From: Lunularia cruciata
Lineage: Eukaryota; Streptophyta; Marchantiopsida; Lunulariales; Lunulariaceae
Reading direction: 5' to 3'
Assembly (NCBI GenBank): GCA_948567375.1
Contig: OX419758.1
Coordinates: 48,613,001 to 48,677,000 of the forward strand
Length of the DNA stretch: 64,000 nucleotides
Positions 1 to 12,623 of this stretch are shown piece after piece; position 1 is the first letter of the stretch; every line of letters starts with the position of its first letter. The translations under genes and the position numbers were made by a program. Under the pieces are notes generated by a model. The model did not search any database, had not been told where the DNA came from, and saw only the letters and a list, made by a program, of their open reading frames with translations.

Positions 1-754
1 TAATATGATAGAGATGAGAGAAATATAAGCACTTTTCACCATGAAGGATGAATTATATTGCATATAGTTTTTTGAAGTTATTATTTGAAATTTTCAATTA
101 ATTTTTCTCCTATATACATAAAGAGATGGGTTAATCCCTTTGTTGTGCATATAGAAAGTGAAAGATAAAACAAAAGAAAGTTTAAAAAATAAGTAATTGT
201 GCACTTCTAGATAATATTTACTCTAATGAACTTGTTAGAAATAATACTTGTAATATTAGTCTTTAAAGCATCAATCTGGGGTAAAAAAGACCTTATGAGA
301 ACTTTACAATAAAGGGTAGCTCTCATAAAATATATTGTGGGACTTGGAAAGAAAACTAAGGGTTTCAAGGATAGTTTGTAAAAATTAGGCCTAGGAGTAA
401 ATCTTTATAGGCCCTTTCTTCTTTAGAAATTAAATGTGGGCTCCGAGATAGATTGAGTAAACTTTTTAAGTAATTATATGTATTGCATGGTGAGTGTAAG
501 AAGGATCATAATGTGCTATGTGTCCAGAGTGAAAGCAAAACAAGTTCTAAGTAGTGACACATGATATCAAATTCAATTCATAATCAAGTTTTACAAAAGG
601 TCCCATAACTTGTCACAAAGCATGAAAAAAACATGACCATGTATTAAAACAAGAAGGATAGGAAGACCACATCAAGCCATAAAAGAGAAAGACAAGAGGT
701 AAAATGAGGCTAGACCCTAATGTTATTGGTAAGAGGAATTTTCCCAACAACAAT
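1..754. other. AT-rich flank, no gene
   Basis: No open frame here looks like a protein. The stretch at about 640-720 matches a short motif dispersed in this window (also near 27.9, 29.04, 29.26 and 50.86 kb): a GGATAGGAAGACC core followed by CATCAAGCC and an A/G-rich tail. It is probably the host sequence, or an older repeat, into which the Gypsy-1 element starting at 755 inserted. Confidence 0.5.
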
Positions 755-3700
755 TGTGACAACCCAACAAGTATCACATTTGTAATAATCGAGAAGTAAT
801 TGTTCATTCCCATAGAGATATTGGTAAAAAACAGTCAAATACAAAGTAAAATGTCACAAAAAAATCTTCTTGATTGCACCTTTAATCTTTTGGGTAGAAA
901 TAACACCAAAAAGAGAGTAACAAGCATTGAATCATAGTTTCATCACAAATTATCCCCACCCATAATCACAATTCATGAAATTTGTCCAAACCAATCTTGA
1001 TTGTGATGATTTAGTTCTTCCTAAAGAAAGCTACTTCACCAAAAAATGACTTTGCCTTGGAATAGTGTTCCACCACTCCACTAAAGGTACAACTTCCTCA
1101 ATCAAAATTGCTTTGCATCAATCCAACAATGTGATCATAAATGTAGAATACTACCAACACTACAATACTTCACCAATTTGTCAAGGCATTGCTTTGATTG
1201 CTTTCTACTTAGGATCAAACACATAAAATGAAATCAACACTTTGGAATCCAACATCCAACACACACTGAGTTGGAATTCAAACTTCTTCAAATACTCATA
1301 AATACACTCATTGGATTGATACTCAGAATTAAACTGAAAAATGAGCATTGAGTTACAACACTTCACCTTACTCAACTTCAAAATTACAATAGTGAACAAA
1401 AATCCTCACTATGAATGCTTTCTTTAAATAGGTAGAGCATCGACAGTCACCTATACAAATTCAATTGCTACTTTACCAACTTGTAGATCCAAAATGTCAT
1501 TCCACTTCTTCATATTTGCCTCTTCAAATCTCAAATTAGTTACTTCTACTCCAACCCAATGTCTACTTCTACTTTTGTCTTCTACACTTGATGTAACTAC
1601 AACCTTCTCTTGCACTTCAAGTCTATCTAAACTTCTTCTATAATCATAACTTTAGTCTGAACCACAACTAAAGTTGTAATCCTACTTATTATCTCCTCTT
1701 CACTACTCTAACCTCTTTAGACAACTCAAGTAACTAACCTAAAGACACTTGCACTCCTTCATCAAGTACTTTGCCTTTAGTCCCTACCTTCAAGTCATTG
1801 CAAAGTTAATCTAATTCTGATCTAGCAAGATCTAATCTGAAACTCACATTGTCTCCTACTTCTACAAAAATTTCTAAGATGAAGTAGCATATTGTTCATA
1901 TACACATCCTTTTCTCTCTCTTTCTGGCTCTTGTACTAACAATCTCAACTCTTGTAGTCTTGCTTCTTCCAACTCCACTTTTGCTTTTGTATTTTAATAT
2001 TGCCTTTACTCTCCCAACAACTTCTTCTTTTGACTCTGATGCATTCTTTGGAATTGTCTTCTCCCAAGCTCTCTCCGCTTCCAACTCAATTTGGTATATC
2101 TGCAATTCTTCCTCAAACTCCACCTTCAAAGTTTCCTTCTCTTCTTCATAATGAACAAGCTTAGCTTATGCATTCTTCATCAATCCAAGCAAACACTCTT
2201 CTTCTTGATATTGACTTGCCAACTCATGTTGCCAAGCTTGATCCTTCTCCTAAGCACTTGTTATTAAACCCTCCAACTCTTGCTCCATTACAACCGTGAT
2301 TGCTTTGGAGTGCACTACTTCCAAATGTGCATCCTTGAATTTGGCCTTCAATCTCTCCAATGCCATGCTTTTCTCCCTCAATGCTTCTTTTTGGCTTTTA
2401 ATAATACTGCCACGCTCCTTGAACTCTTCTGCAAATCTTCCAACCATTGGTCACAGACCACTACATCAACCCAAAGTGCTTTTGCTTCTTTCTCTCCTCA
2501 GGTTAACCTCTTCTTTATCTGCATGACTTCTTTACTTAGATTTTGTACTACTTGCAACTCATTCTTCACCATTGGAAGACCTTTCTTGACTTCCTTCTTC
2601 CTGCAATTGTGAAAGTAAAGGACAAACAATCTTCACCATATAATCTTCTCCACCAACTTCTTTCACATCATCATCTTCAACTTTGGTGGGTCTCTCTTAC
2701 ACTAGTGCCTTACCCCAAAGTCTTGACCTTCTCAGCTTCAATATCACATCCTCCATCTTTCCACTCGGCTCGTCCCTACAATTGCAAGTTGCAAATTTCT
2801 CTTTGATCTTGCTCCCCATGGGAACACCAACATTGGCTACTCTTCTCTTCTATCAAAATATCTTCCTTGGGCAACTCCAAATACTGACCATCTCCTACTT
2901 CCATGTGGTCAATTTCTGCATGGAACTCTTCTTCTTCTTCTTCAACAACTTCATTCACCAATTGCTGAACTTTGGCCTCATCTTTGCTTCCACTGCTTGA
3001 TTCTTCATTCTGCAAAGTGAGCTCTTCTTCTTCTTCTTCTGAGTCCTCACCCTTGGACTCTGCTTTGCCTTCTGACCCTACTCCCAAAGACAATTCCACT
3101 AATGCCATCTTTTGCCTCGAGTTCAACTTCCAAGTCTTCCTCTGCTGAACTAGTGATATCACATCCTCGGGTCCACTTTGCTTCCTCAACCTTGGCCATG
3201 GAATAGGAATGGACATCTTCTTCCCTTGGACAGTTCTAGCATAATGAGCACCTTCTTCTCAAATTTTCCTTATGTAAATTTCCTCATCTTAATTTTCATC
3301 TCGACAAAGATCGAAATGGAAGTAAGACAACATCCTTGCCTTCTCCTCCAAGTTCAGCAAGTTCAATCTAAAATAAAAGTGGGCTGCAGATGGTACAAAA
3401 TAATGTGGGGTGTTTGCATCCTCCAATTCTTGATCATTTGCCTCATTTTTTGGTGAAAATACCTTGCCCAATTCACCCTTCCTCCTGCAAATTGATGGAA
3501 GAACATTGCCTATTGTTTTGTTACATAGGTGGTATGCTCAGGCCTTAGCATGTCATTACAGCACCAATGATATTTGGCCTCATTGGGTCCTTGTAGGTAT
3601 CCACCTTGTATCCATTCTTTGTGCAAGGAGCTATGAAGGAATTCCTTACCTCTGTGGTCTCCTCTGAAAAATCATCCTTACCATGAAAGTAATCCCATTT

Positions 3701-4609
3701 GACTCTCCAACCTCTCTTCCCAACACAAGTCTCCAATCCAACTCAGTCCATTGAGCCGGATTCCCTCTCTTCCCCTATACTTTGGGGCCATCGTCACAAT
3801 TATTGACAACAATTTCCACCATGAACCTTGAAAAACTCTGATTCCAATTCCAAGCTGAAAATGTGATATGAATCTGCTAAGGACTTCAATCTTGGCTATC
3901 ATTTTTTCTCTTTGGATTGTAGGATTCCTCACTACAAGTGCAAGACTCCTGGATGGCATCGGATAATTTAAAAAAACCATTGCCAGACTCAAGGACAAAT
4001 CACTACTTGCTGCTCTTCATTGGCATCATGTGCTTATGAATTCTAGGTCATTGGAATGCTACCCCCTATCCCAAACATGTGATTCTAACTCCCTCATGTT
4101 ATTGGAAAATCAAACCTCGTTTGGTCTAATGATTTGCATTCCTTTGGGACAAGTATTGATAGAACATGATATCTTCTTGACATTTCATCTCTTCCTTGAC
4201 AAAGTCTTATATAGTCAACTTTATAGTGTTATGCCTTGCAATCATTCTTCAATTAATTTGCAATTGACACTCACAGATTTTGTGTGTTTGTTCTCTATCA
4301 CTCTTAACTTTCATCATCCCAAAGTAGCCATTTTCTTGAATGGTACCTTCTTGATTTGAGTGACCCAAAGGAAAGTTGTTATATTTTCTTCGGGCCAAGT
4401 TGATTCTCCCAATGCAAGGTAACCTTACTTTGGGTCTACCACCTTGTAAGTCCAACCCGAGTCCCTCTTCTTCTAACATAAAGTCAACTTCTTTGGGTCT
4501 AACCGAAACACACAATTCTTCTCTTTCCTTCCTCATTTAGCCTAACTTTGGCTTTAATAATACACTTCTTCCTTGAAACTCACAAAAAACAAAAAATGTG
4601 GGTACCACA
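755..4609 (-). repeat. 3' LTR of Gypsy-1, about 3.85 kb
   Basis: The left border TGTGACAAC at 755 and the right border GGTACCACA at 4609 give a TG...CA unit on either strand. The right border touches a purine-rich tract on the minus strand (4610-4622), as expected for the start of a 3' LTR. Positions 755-985 align with 19789-20000 and 3262-3680 align with 20001-20421 in the 5' LTR. The 985-3262 segment is missing from the 5' copy. Because decayed coding sequence runs across the 3262 junction, a deletion in the 5' LTR is more likely than an insertion here. The left edge is well supported; the right edge rests on the TG/CA ends and the purine tract only. Confidence 0.55.
1896..4536 (-). pseudogene. 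Decayed acidic coiled-coil reading frame inside the Gypsy-1 3' LTR
   Basis: A series of minus-strand open segments (4536-4249, 3736-3545, 3471-3289, 3216-2776, 2447-2250, 2129-1896) reads like one broken protein of several hundred residues. The 3216-2776 piece (146 residues) carries runs of glutamate (EEEEEE) and serine. The 2447-2250 and 2129-1896 pieces are lysine/glutamate-rich and predict as coiled coil. A segment near 3.5-3.7 kb (ending APCTKNGYKVDTYKDPMR) is conserved in the 5' LTR at 20.3 kb. I do not recognise the family. It could be a gag-like or accessory ORF captured by the LTR, or an older element lying inside it. Protein-like composition is seen; function is unknown. Confidence 0.4.
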
Positions 4610-4622
4610 TACCTCCTTCCTC
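4610..4622 (-). other. Polypurine tract of Gypsy-1
   Basis: On the minus strand this reads GAGGAAGGAGGT, directly before the TGTGGTACC start of the 3' LTR and just after the integrase C-terminus. Such a tract primes plus-strand DNA synthesis in LTR retrotransposons. Position and composition both fit. Confidence 0.5.
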
Positions 4623-4645
4623 AAATATGAGCATCCCTGCAAATA

Positions 4646-6571
4646 TTAGCTTTGGCTTCTTTGTACAAGTATGAGTCCATGGTCCAATATTTTTTTGACT
4701 CTCCACTTGTTCACTTGAGTGGCAAATGGGTCTCCTTCCAAGTCTACAAGTTGAATTGAGCCATTGTCATAAATATGCATTACACGGTATGGGCTCATCC
4801 ACTTGAGGTGCAACTTGCTTGGAAAAATATTGGCGGTTGTCATATGACAAGAGCAAATCTTCCTCCCAAATAGCAACAGGCTTATTTACTTATCATGCTT
4901 GAATTTCCATTGATCATGTTCTTCATGCATTGCATTGTTTTTTTTTGCTTCTAACCACATCTGTTGATGGATCCAAAGATCCTGACTTTTTTTCCAACAA
5001 TTTTCTTTGCAAAGGATATGATGGTACTTCAAATTCAATTGGTAGTATATGATGCAATCCATATTTCAAGAAATATGGAGTTTGCTTGGTTGTAATCTAC
5101 TTAGTTGTTTTGTATGCCACAAAGCTAAAAGTAGCTTCATATCCTAATCGTAGGCATAATTGATAGTTGTCTTATTCAAAATTTTACATAACAACCCATT
5201 TGCTTTTTTTGTTAACCCATTGGCCTTTGAGTTGTAAGGAGTCATCTTTTGATATTTTATTTCAATGTACTTGGTTAATGCATCCATAAGTGAATTCAAA
5301 AAATGAGCCCCTCAGTCACTGACCTATAACACCCATTTGTGCATGTGTGTGGTATTTTGATATTTAGCTTAGTATTACAAGTACTTGAGAGATATTATTT
5401 ATATAGATAAAGGATGGTTCTACATTATTAATGATTAACTAAAGTTAGTCATAGCTAAGATAGTGGGGGAAATTACATTAGAGGAAGTAGAAAAGATGAG
5501 CACCATTATTTTGGATTCTAGTGTGTTGACTTGGTATTATTCCCAGGTGTTTGACTTTGAAGAAAGAGTTGAGAACTCTTGGGCTTGCTAGCCTTTTTGT
5601 TTTGGATTCTTCTATAGTCCAAGGATAGCCTATGTGAAGGAATCCTTGACCTAGTGATTGGGTCAAGATAAGATCGTATGCTTAGTGGAATATGCCCATG
5701 TGGATGGATATTCCTTTATACTTTTTGAATTTACTTGACTTTTAGCCTAGTAACTTGAGTTACTTTGGTAAATAGTAACTTTAGAGCATAACTATTTCAC
5801 AAGTATATTAAGAAGGTGTGAGGAGGTACTCATTATCCTTTCATTTGCAGCTATCTTTCTCTCATTGAGTTCTCTATTGAGCAAAGTCTTGAGTCTTGGA
5901 GTGTTAGCCTTGGAGGAGTATGATTGAGTTGGGGTTCCTTGCCTTCTAAGTCCATGGTGCGCTACCATAATAGCCATCATAGGTTCATCCTGAGTGAGAG
6001 ACATGCCGGCTCACAAACTAACTCCAAAGGACATCCGTATTTGGAAATGATGTTTTGAAAGAAAAAATTGGCAATAGTTTCCACATCATCCCGCTGAGTT
6101 GCTCTGGCTTCAACCATCTTAGTTGCAAATGCAGTGCAGACTAAAATGCATCTCTCCTTATCAATTGGGTCACTAGTTGAATTGAACCCACAAAATCAAT
6201 TCTCCATTTCTCAAATGAGGCCAATGGCAAAATTGGTCTCAAATGCCATTGGGAAGTGGCCATTGGCTTTCTTGTTCTTTGACAAGCATCACAACTTTGG
6301 ATATGTATGATATCAAAAGTTGAGTATCCTTATACATCTTAGGCCACCAGTACCCCACTGCTAGAATTTTCTTTATTGTTTTCTTCAAGGCATAGTATCT
6401 CCCCAATGCTTTTGAGTGTAAGGACTCAACTACTCTTCCTACTTTGTATGCTTCCAAGCATCTCCAAAATACTTCATCTTGCCTCATTTTAAATAAAATG
6501 TTGTGCTTTAGCCAGTACAGTTCTATTTTCTTGAGGAAGACTGCCTTTCTACTCTTGGTCCAATCCTTCAA
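4646..6571 (-). pseudogene. Gypsy-1 integrase, broken and split by a solo LTR
   Basis: The order on the minus strand is as follows. An HHCC zinc-binding segment lies at about 6571-6239, recognisable by ALKKTIKKIL and GYWWPKMYKDTQ. The catalytic core lies at about 6200-5000; the part just before the solo LTR reads ISKYGCPLEL, and the part just after it contains SD-GAHFLNS and MTPYNSKANGL. The C-terminal domain (4876-4646) contains KLHLKWMSPYRVMHIYDNGS and ends with TQVNKWRVKK, the usual Gypsy integrase tail. The core is interrupted at 5325-6013 between the CPLELV and SD-G motifs, and other stops occur. The protein would insert element DNA into chromosomes; this copy cannot. Confidence 0.8.
5325..6013 (+). 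mobile_element. Solo LTR of the Gypsy-2 family inside the Gypsy-1 integrase
   Basis: This 689-bp segment is the reverse complement of the LTRs at 10830-11520 and 17614-18290. It starts TATAACACCC (a decayed TGTAACACCC) and ends GCCGGCTCA. No internal region accompanies it, so it is a solo LTR left by recombination between two LTRs. It lies in the opposite orientation to Gypsy-1 and splits the integrase catalytic domain. The immediate flanks do not show a clean 5-bp duplication, probably because of decay. Confidence 0.8.
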
Positions 6572-6620
6572 GACATTGGCAAGTATGTAGATAGTGATAT
6601 TTGGCTGAATACCTCATACT

Positions 6621-7010
6621 TCACATTGCCATTAAATGATACAATTTCTCATTAGGAAACCAATCATTGACTTCCAGATCATGGTCTTGAGTTTCTAACC
6701 TAAATAAGATGTCCGCATTTGCATGCAAAGCTCCTTTCCCTGGTGTAGGTGAACTCTTGGAACAAAAGATCCATCTTGGAATTTTCTTGGACAAACCTGC
6801 CTTCTTTACCAGATACTGCAGTTTATAATGGTCTGCATAGAAGAAAAACTTGTATCCCAATAAGCAGTGGCAAAATTTCTTGTAGGCATACATCATTCCA
6901 AGTGCTTCTCTTTCAATAGTAGTGTAATTCTTTTGTGCAACTAAAAGTTGTTGGTTGGCATAATAAATTAGATAGTCCTTCTTCTTCTTATCCTTCTAAC
7001 TCAAGACTAC
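6621..7010 (-). pseudogene. Gypsy-1 RNase H domain, broken
   Basis: The minus strand gives an open 91-residue piece (6896-6621) with KKFCHCLLGYKFFFYADHYK, matching the 'KKFRHYLLG.KF.F..DH..L.YL' region of Gypsy RNase H, followed by an ANAD-LFRLE tail equivalent to the ADALSRL end. Upstream (to about 7010) are remnants of the earlier RNase H strand. RNase H removes the RNA template during reverse transcription. Several in-frame stops are present. Confidence 0.7.
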
Positions 7011-7249
7011 TCCAATTGCTATGGATGAAGTGTCCATGTACACATGAAAAGGGACATCCAACTTTGGAGCCCTCATAATTGGTGCTTCACCAGTTTCTTC
7101 TTCAACACTTGGAAAGCATCTTCTTGTTCTGCTTCCCACAAATAGTCTTTAGACTTCCTTAGCAACTTTGTTAAAGGTGCAACTAGCACTGCATAGTTAG
7201 ACACAAAGTGTTTGTAGTATCTAACATGTCCCAAGAAGGCTCCCAACTC

Positions 7250-8260
7250 TCAAATATTTTTAGGAGATTCCAAAGCCAAGATGACTTTAAGCTTCTTGAC
7301 ACCAACTTCAATACCTTGGCTTGAGACCCAATGCCCTAGAAGAATTCCTTCCTTTTTTGCAAAGAAGAATTTCTCTAGGTGTAATGACAAGCTTACAAAA
7401 TGACACCTTCCAAAAGTTTGGCAAAGGTAATCAAAATGTATCTCTCTTTGGCCAAACACACAAAAATCATCAATAAAACTTCCACAAACTTTCATAGAAC
7501 ATCTTTAAAATTTGCATTCATCATTCGCTGGAAAGTAGTGGGAGCATTACACAAGCCAAAGGGCATGTGATTGTAAGCAAAGGTGCTCCAATATGTGATG
7601 AATATTGTCTCATCCTTGTCTTCTTCTTTGATATACTTGATTATAGCATGAAAATCCATTAAGAAAACCGTAGCAAGGATGACCAGCTACTTGGTCCAAA
7701 AGGGTATCAATAATTGGCAAAGGATGATGATTGTTTTAAGTGACTACATTCAGCTCACAAAAATCTTGGCACACTCAAAATTTTCCCAATCTTTTTCTTT
7801 TGGACAATGACAATTGGTGAAACCCATTCATTTCTCAAGATTCAAACAATTATTCATGCCATTAAGTACTTGTCAATTCATCTTCCACTAAGAGTGAGTA
7901 CCTTGGGTTCAAATGATATTGCCTATGCAAAATTGGAGCTGCACCTTCAACAAGATCAATCCAATGTTCCCAAAATTGTTTGGGGATACTTGGCATTTGA
8001 TCAATAGACCAGGTGAATACACCATGGTATTCTATAAACAAGGTAGTGTATCCTACCAACTCGTCTGAAGTGATTGTCTTTGATATTTTCAAAATTTTGC
8101 CTTCAGATAAGACTACATCTTGATAGTCATTTGGGTTGATGACTCTTTTAACATGGCTGACTCGGCTCAAACCAAGTTGGATGGAGTTCAGACTTCCTTC
8201 TTCTAAATCATTCTTACCCAAGGTGACATCATATAGGTCTTCATCTTCAACCTCCTCCTT
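7250..8260 (-). pseudogene. Gypsy-1 reverse transcriptase, broken
   Basis: The minus strand holds the recognisable RT motifs in order. The N-terminal entry (FTWSIDQMPSIP, then RQYHLNPRYS at about 7890) comes first. The middle segment at about 7680-7510 contains TYWSTFAYNHMPFGLCNAPT followed by TFQRMMN. The polymerase box FIDD (usual YxDD) lies in the 7495-7250 frame, followed by ILLGHWVSSQGIEV. The order and spacing match Ty3/Gypsy RT. Frameshifts and stops between 7500 and 7860 disable it. It is joined in frame at its N-terminus to the protease tail (open frame 8479-7862). Confidence 0.85.
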
Positions 8261-8459
8261 GTAGCATTCAAAGTAATTTACTTGGATTTCTTCATTCAAG
8301 TCTTTAGGAGACAAAGACAATGAATCTTTAAATTCATCTTCATCTTCCCATGAAGTAGTTTCCTTGAGGTGAGGAACCTTTGTCCAAATCACCGTCACCA
8401 ACTTCTGGTCTTCAGACAAGATGTCCTTGAACCTGAACTTTTGTTTGTGCCAATCCACA

Positions 8460-8800
8460 ACAACTTGAGCACCATACAACTAGGGTCTCCCAATCAATAA
8501 TGGATAATTAGTTTTGGTCATTGGTCTGAACAAAATGTAGTTCAATTTGAAGGGCACTCCATTAATGATCATAGTTATATTAGACAACATGCCCAAAGGT
8601 CGTCTTCTGGTCTAATCTGCAAACTTCAAAATTTGGGAAGTGGGCTCAAACGTGTGATACCCCAATCTGTGCGGTATCTTCTATCATTACATTCACACCT
8701 AAACTCAAATCAATGGGTATCAAGGTGATCATGCAACCCATGATCTCTGCATCCACTAAAGAGATTTCAAATCTTCTTGTTCAATAAGATATATGGCAGG
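8460..8800 (-). pseudogene. Gypsy-1 aspartic protease, C-terminal part
   Basis: The minus strand at about 8500-8440 reads as a GRPWLYG-like motif followed by AQVVVDWHKQKFRF. This is the conserved end of the Gypsy protease ('LLGRPWL') running into RT. The expected upstream catalytic D-S/G-G segment is not clear because of stops. The protease would cut the Gag-Pol polyprotein. Confidence 0.6.
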
Positions 8801-9399
8801 CAAGTCTTTCTTGGTCATTGCCCTTACTTTCTTGAGGGTTGAACTCAGCTGCTTTTTGTACAACTTGTTGTCCTTGCACAATTATTTAAAGGTTACATTG
8901 GCTTGGGTGGATGCCAAATCTGCCACATTATTGTATTGTGGTACTCTTCCGAGTTTCACCTTCTTTGACTTCATCTTTGGGTTTGAAGTCTCTTCCCGCT
9001 CTCACCTCACTTTGGGTTGCTTCAAGATAGTGACTGGAGTATTGGTGGTCTGAACCCAAGGTACTTCAGGTTTACCCACCTTGACTTGAATCAGATCCTT
9101 TACTTTGGATTGGTTGTCAACCGCAAAAGCTAGAGGCTTTGTCTTTGGGTCTTCCTCTAATCTAAATTCATCTCTCAAGTTCTTTGTATTGCATCTTGGA
9201 TTTCCTTCTACAAAGCTTTAGCTAGAAAATTTTCCTCCTTAGCAGATAGGATTGCTTTAGGACACAATCTCTTTTTCTTTCTTGAAGATGAAGAAGTAGT
9301 GCTTACTTCTTTGGCATCAAGCTTCTTCTTTCCTGAACGTGTTTCAACACTCAACACTTCAAGATCCGGTCATTCGCCTTATGGAGCATGTATTCCTTC

Positions 9400-10829
9400 T
9401 TGAGGCCTTTCTTCCTCAAGCATAATACAATTCATAGTAGCATCTCCTTTTGACTATAATGCCGTTGGCTTAGTCGGAGTCCATACATATTTTACTGAGG
9501 GCTTTGGGTTGGGTGGTTTAGGGCACTGATTTTCAACATGGTCCAAACCTTAACAATTTCCGCAAAGGAGAACATACCCAATCTGATGCCTAAGTTCAGG
9601 ACAATTTGGTGACAAGTGGCCCATAAAGCCACAATTTTAACAAGCACCATGTGCAACATTCTAAGGCCTGTTTTGGTTGCCTTGTTTTGGTTGGCATTCT
9701 TTGTTAGGGAGCATTATTGTTATACTTCCTTGGTCCATACCTTGGTACAATGTGCTTGACTGAGGTTGTACTTCTTGTGTCTGGTACACCGCCTCTTCTT
9801 CCTTAATCTGGTCCCAACTTGGAACCCAATCCATCTGCTACATTGGAAATGCAATTTTGGTCAAGCACTCTATGTTGGCATGATCTGACTTGCCATATGA
9901 AATGCACCATACATTTGGTATTCCAAATGCAAGAAGTTTTCTTCTATTCTTAACTCCAATCATTTGGATTTGAAAATCCACAAACTCTTTTATTAGAATC
10001 TCCAGCTTAGTATCTATTCTATTTACAGTTTTGGCTGGAGGGATCCATACTTTCTTTCCTCCTTGCCTCCTATTTCTCCTCGGCTTTACATCTTCTTAGA
10101 ATTCCAAACAAGAGCTAGACAACATGGAGGATTTCTTTTGAAGAGAGAAGGTGCTGCAAGAAGCCCTTTGTCTTGGCTTCTTGCCTTTCTTCTCCCAATT
10201 TCTTCTATTACCAGATGAATGAAAGTGGGCCACCTTGTATCGGTTGACGTGCTTGAGTACCTTGTCCAAGGAAGTTACATTCCTCTCCTTGGCAAAAATA
10301 TGAATCTTTGGTGACAATCCACCAAGGAACCAGATAATGGCTTGCCCATTGGAGTAACCCACCACATAGGATTGCTTTAGCACTCAGTTTAGCAAAGCCA
10401 TGAACCGCTCAAACTAATCTCTCAACTTCTAGTTCTTACCTCAATCTTAATCATTGAATGCTACGAAGACACTTGTACATAGTCAACCTCCCAAAATCAT
10501 TCTAGGAAGTTGTCCTAAAGTTTGGTCCAATTAGTTGGATTGAACTCCTTCTAGGTTACATGGGTATACCAACTCCTTCTTCTTGCAAAGAAAACTCAAG
10601 AAAATCCACAACTAAATTAGCAATGTTGTGCTCCTCGTTGGAAAAGGAGATCACTTCAAACTCCATGATGAACTCATCACGATCTTCATCATGTTCTGTC
10701 TCCTTATACTTTTGGTATGCTTGTCCGGTGACAAGCAACAAAGTCATATTGTACGTATGATGAGAAGGGTCTAGAAGTGCCAAAATAGTTTGGCCAAAGG
10801 TATTGGTTGATGAGTGCCATTAGGTTTTA
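9400..10829 (-). pseudogene. Gypsy-1 gag, C-terminal half with two zinc knuckles
   Basis: Two CX2CX4HX4C knuckles can be read on the minus strand (about 9645-9523). The first ends NCGFMGHLSPNC and the second ends GLDHVENQC. Each has an in-frame TAA inside its CX2C part, consistent with C-to-T decay. Upstream (10383-10096) lies a gag core-like stretch (VVGYSNGQAIIWFLGGLSPK) and a basic region. A 76-residue open segment at 10783-10556 is acidic. Gag forms the virus-like particle and binds RNA. The frame is cut at 10829 by the Gypsy-2 insertion and resumes at about 18291. Confidence 0.6.
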
Positions 10830-11520
10830 TGAGCTGGCATGTCTCTCACTCAAGATGAACCTCTGATAGCTATTATGGTAGTGCACCATGGACTAAGAAG
10901 GCAAGGAATCCCAACTCCATCATACTCCTCCAAGGCTAACACTCTAAGACTCAAACCATTGCTCACTAGAGAACTCAATGAGAGAGAGAGAGAGAGTTGC
11001 AAATGAAAAGATGATGAGTATCTCCTCACCTCTAGTTTATATACTTGTGAAATAGTTATGGACCAAAGTTATTAATTATTAGAGAAACTCAAGTTACTAG
11101 GCTAAAAGTCAAATAAGCCAAAAAGTCTAAAGGAATATCCATACTCATGGGAATATTCCTCAAAGCATGTGGTCTTATCTTCACCCAACCACTAAGTCAA
11201 GGGTTCCTTCATATATGCTATCCTTAGATTATAGAAGAATCCAAAATGAAATGATTGTGGGTCCAAGAGTTATCAACTCTTTCCTCAAAGCTAAACACCT
11301 AGGAATTATACAAAGTCAATACACTATAATCTAAAATAGTGGTGCTCATCTTCTCCACTTCCTCTATAGTAAGGTCCTCTCTATTTTGGCTATGACTAAA
11401 TTTAACTAATCATGACTAATGTATGAACCATCCTTTATCTCTATATAAATAATATCTTTCAAGTAATTATAATATCAAACTAAATATCATAATAACACAT
11501 ACATGCACAAATGGGTGTTA
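10830..11520 (-). repeat. 3' LTR of Gypsy-2
   Basis: This 691-bp copy aligns along its length with 17614-18290 and, inverted, with 5325-6013. It contains a (GA)n run at about 10980-10997 that the other copies have only in part. The outer edge at 10830 abuts the Gypsy-1 gag; the inner edge at 11520 abuts the integrase 3' end. Confidence 0.85.
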
Positions 11521-11523
11521 AGT

Positions 11524-12620
11524 TTACCTCGAGACTAAGATTTCATTTTGTCCTTGGAGTGACCATTTATGATACATTTTCAACTTATCATGGTTAATAC
11601 TATCAAAGTGTCTTCTTCTCAACTCCTTGAGATCATAAGTGTAATTTCTCCACACCTTCTCCACTATGAAAGGTCCAAAGTACTTAGGAAAAAACTTCTT
11701 TTGTACTCTCTTGAATTGAATAAAATCAAACAACATTACCCAATCACCTTCTTTGAAGGGCTCCACCTTCTTCTTGCCTTGCCTCTTGTCATAGCTCTCC
11801 TTTTGTCTCCTTTGGGCTTGCTCCACTCAAACCATAACAACTTCTCTTGCCTCCTCCAATTCCACAAGTTGATCCTTCCTTAACTTCTCTATATCAACTC
11901 CTTGTGTTTTCTTCAATCTCTTATGAATGCTTTGGAAAGTAAGAAGATCAAACTGAATAGGTAAGGTTGACTCAATACCATATGCCAAATTAAATGGAGA
12001 ATATCTGGTGGAAGTCTTCATAATTGTCCTATACTCCCACAAGACTACATGAATCCTCTTGTTCCAATGATGTTTAGCCCTCCATTTCTGCATCTTTGGC
12101 CAACATCATGCACAAGGTCTGATTGGTTCTCTCCGCCAAGCAATTGGAATTTGGCTAATAGAATGTTGTTACTTTATGGGTGATAAAGAAATATTGTAGC
12201 ATGGCTGTAGTGATGCTCCCTATAAACTCTACTCCTCTATAAGAAACAAACTTCTTCTTCATTCTTGTCCCTCAATGGTCTAGCCTCAACCCACTTGGTA
12301 AGGTAATCAATAATTACCACAATGTACCAATTTTTCCTTAGGGCTCTATTGAGAGGACCTACAAAGTCAATTCTTCACTTCTCAAAAGGTCCTAGCAATA
12401 GAATTGATCTAAGAAGGGGAGTGAAAGTAGACTTTCTAGCAAAAGCTTGACAAACATAACAAGTTTTGCAATAATTAGAAGAATTGTTGCAAATGCCTCT
12501 CCAATGGTAACCTACATCTAGAGTCTTGAAAGTAGTCACCTTTCTTGCAAAGTTTCTTTCACACACTAAACCTTCATGAAACTCCTTTATGAGTAGGATA
12601 GACTCCTCCTTACCCATTTC
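11524..12620 (-). pseudogene. Gypsy-2 integrase
   Basis: On the minus strand, 12617-12375 holds the zinc-binding part (EFHEGLVCE..., then CKTCYVCQAF). About 12360-12100 holds the core start (RIDFVGPLNRALRKNWYIVV, then DYLTKWVEARPL). 12093-11827 holds the end of the core (HHWNKRIHVVLWEYRT, SPFNLAYGIE). 11826-11524 holds the C-terminal domain (FFPKYFGPFIVEKVW..., INHDKLKMYH). The order and motifs are those of plant Gypsy integrase. Stops near 12620 and frame changes at 12100-12375 break it. The C-terminal 100 residues are still open up to the LTR edge. There is no obvious chromodomain. Confidence 0.85.
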
Positions 12621-12623
12621 TCT

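Noticed and set aside
2280-3000. Several plus-strand frames (76-110 residues)
   Set aside because: Serine/leucine/phenylalanine-rich mirrors of the acidic coiled-coil minus frames.
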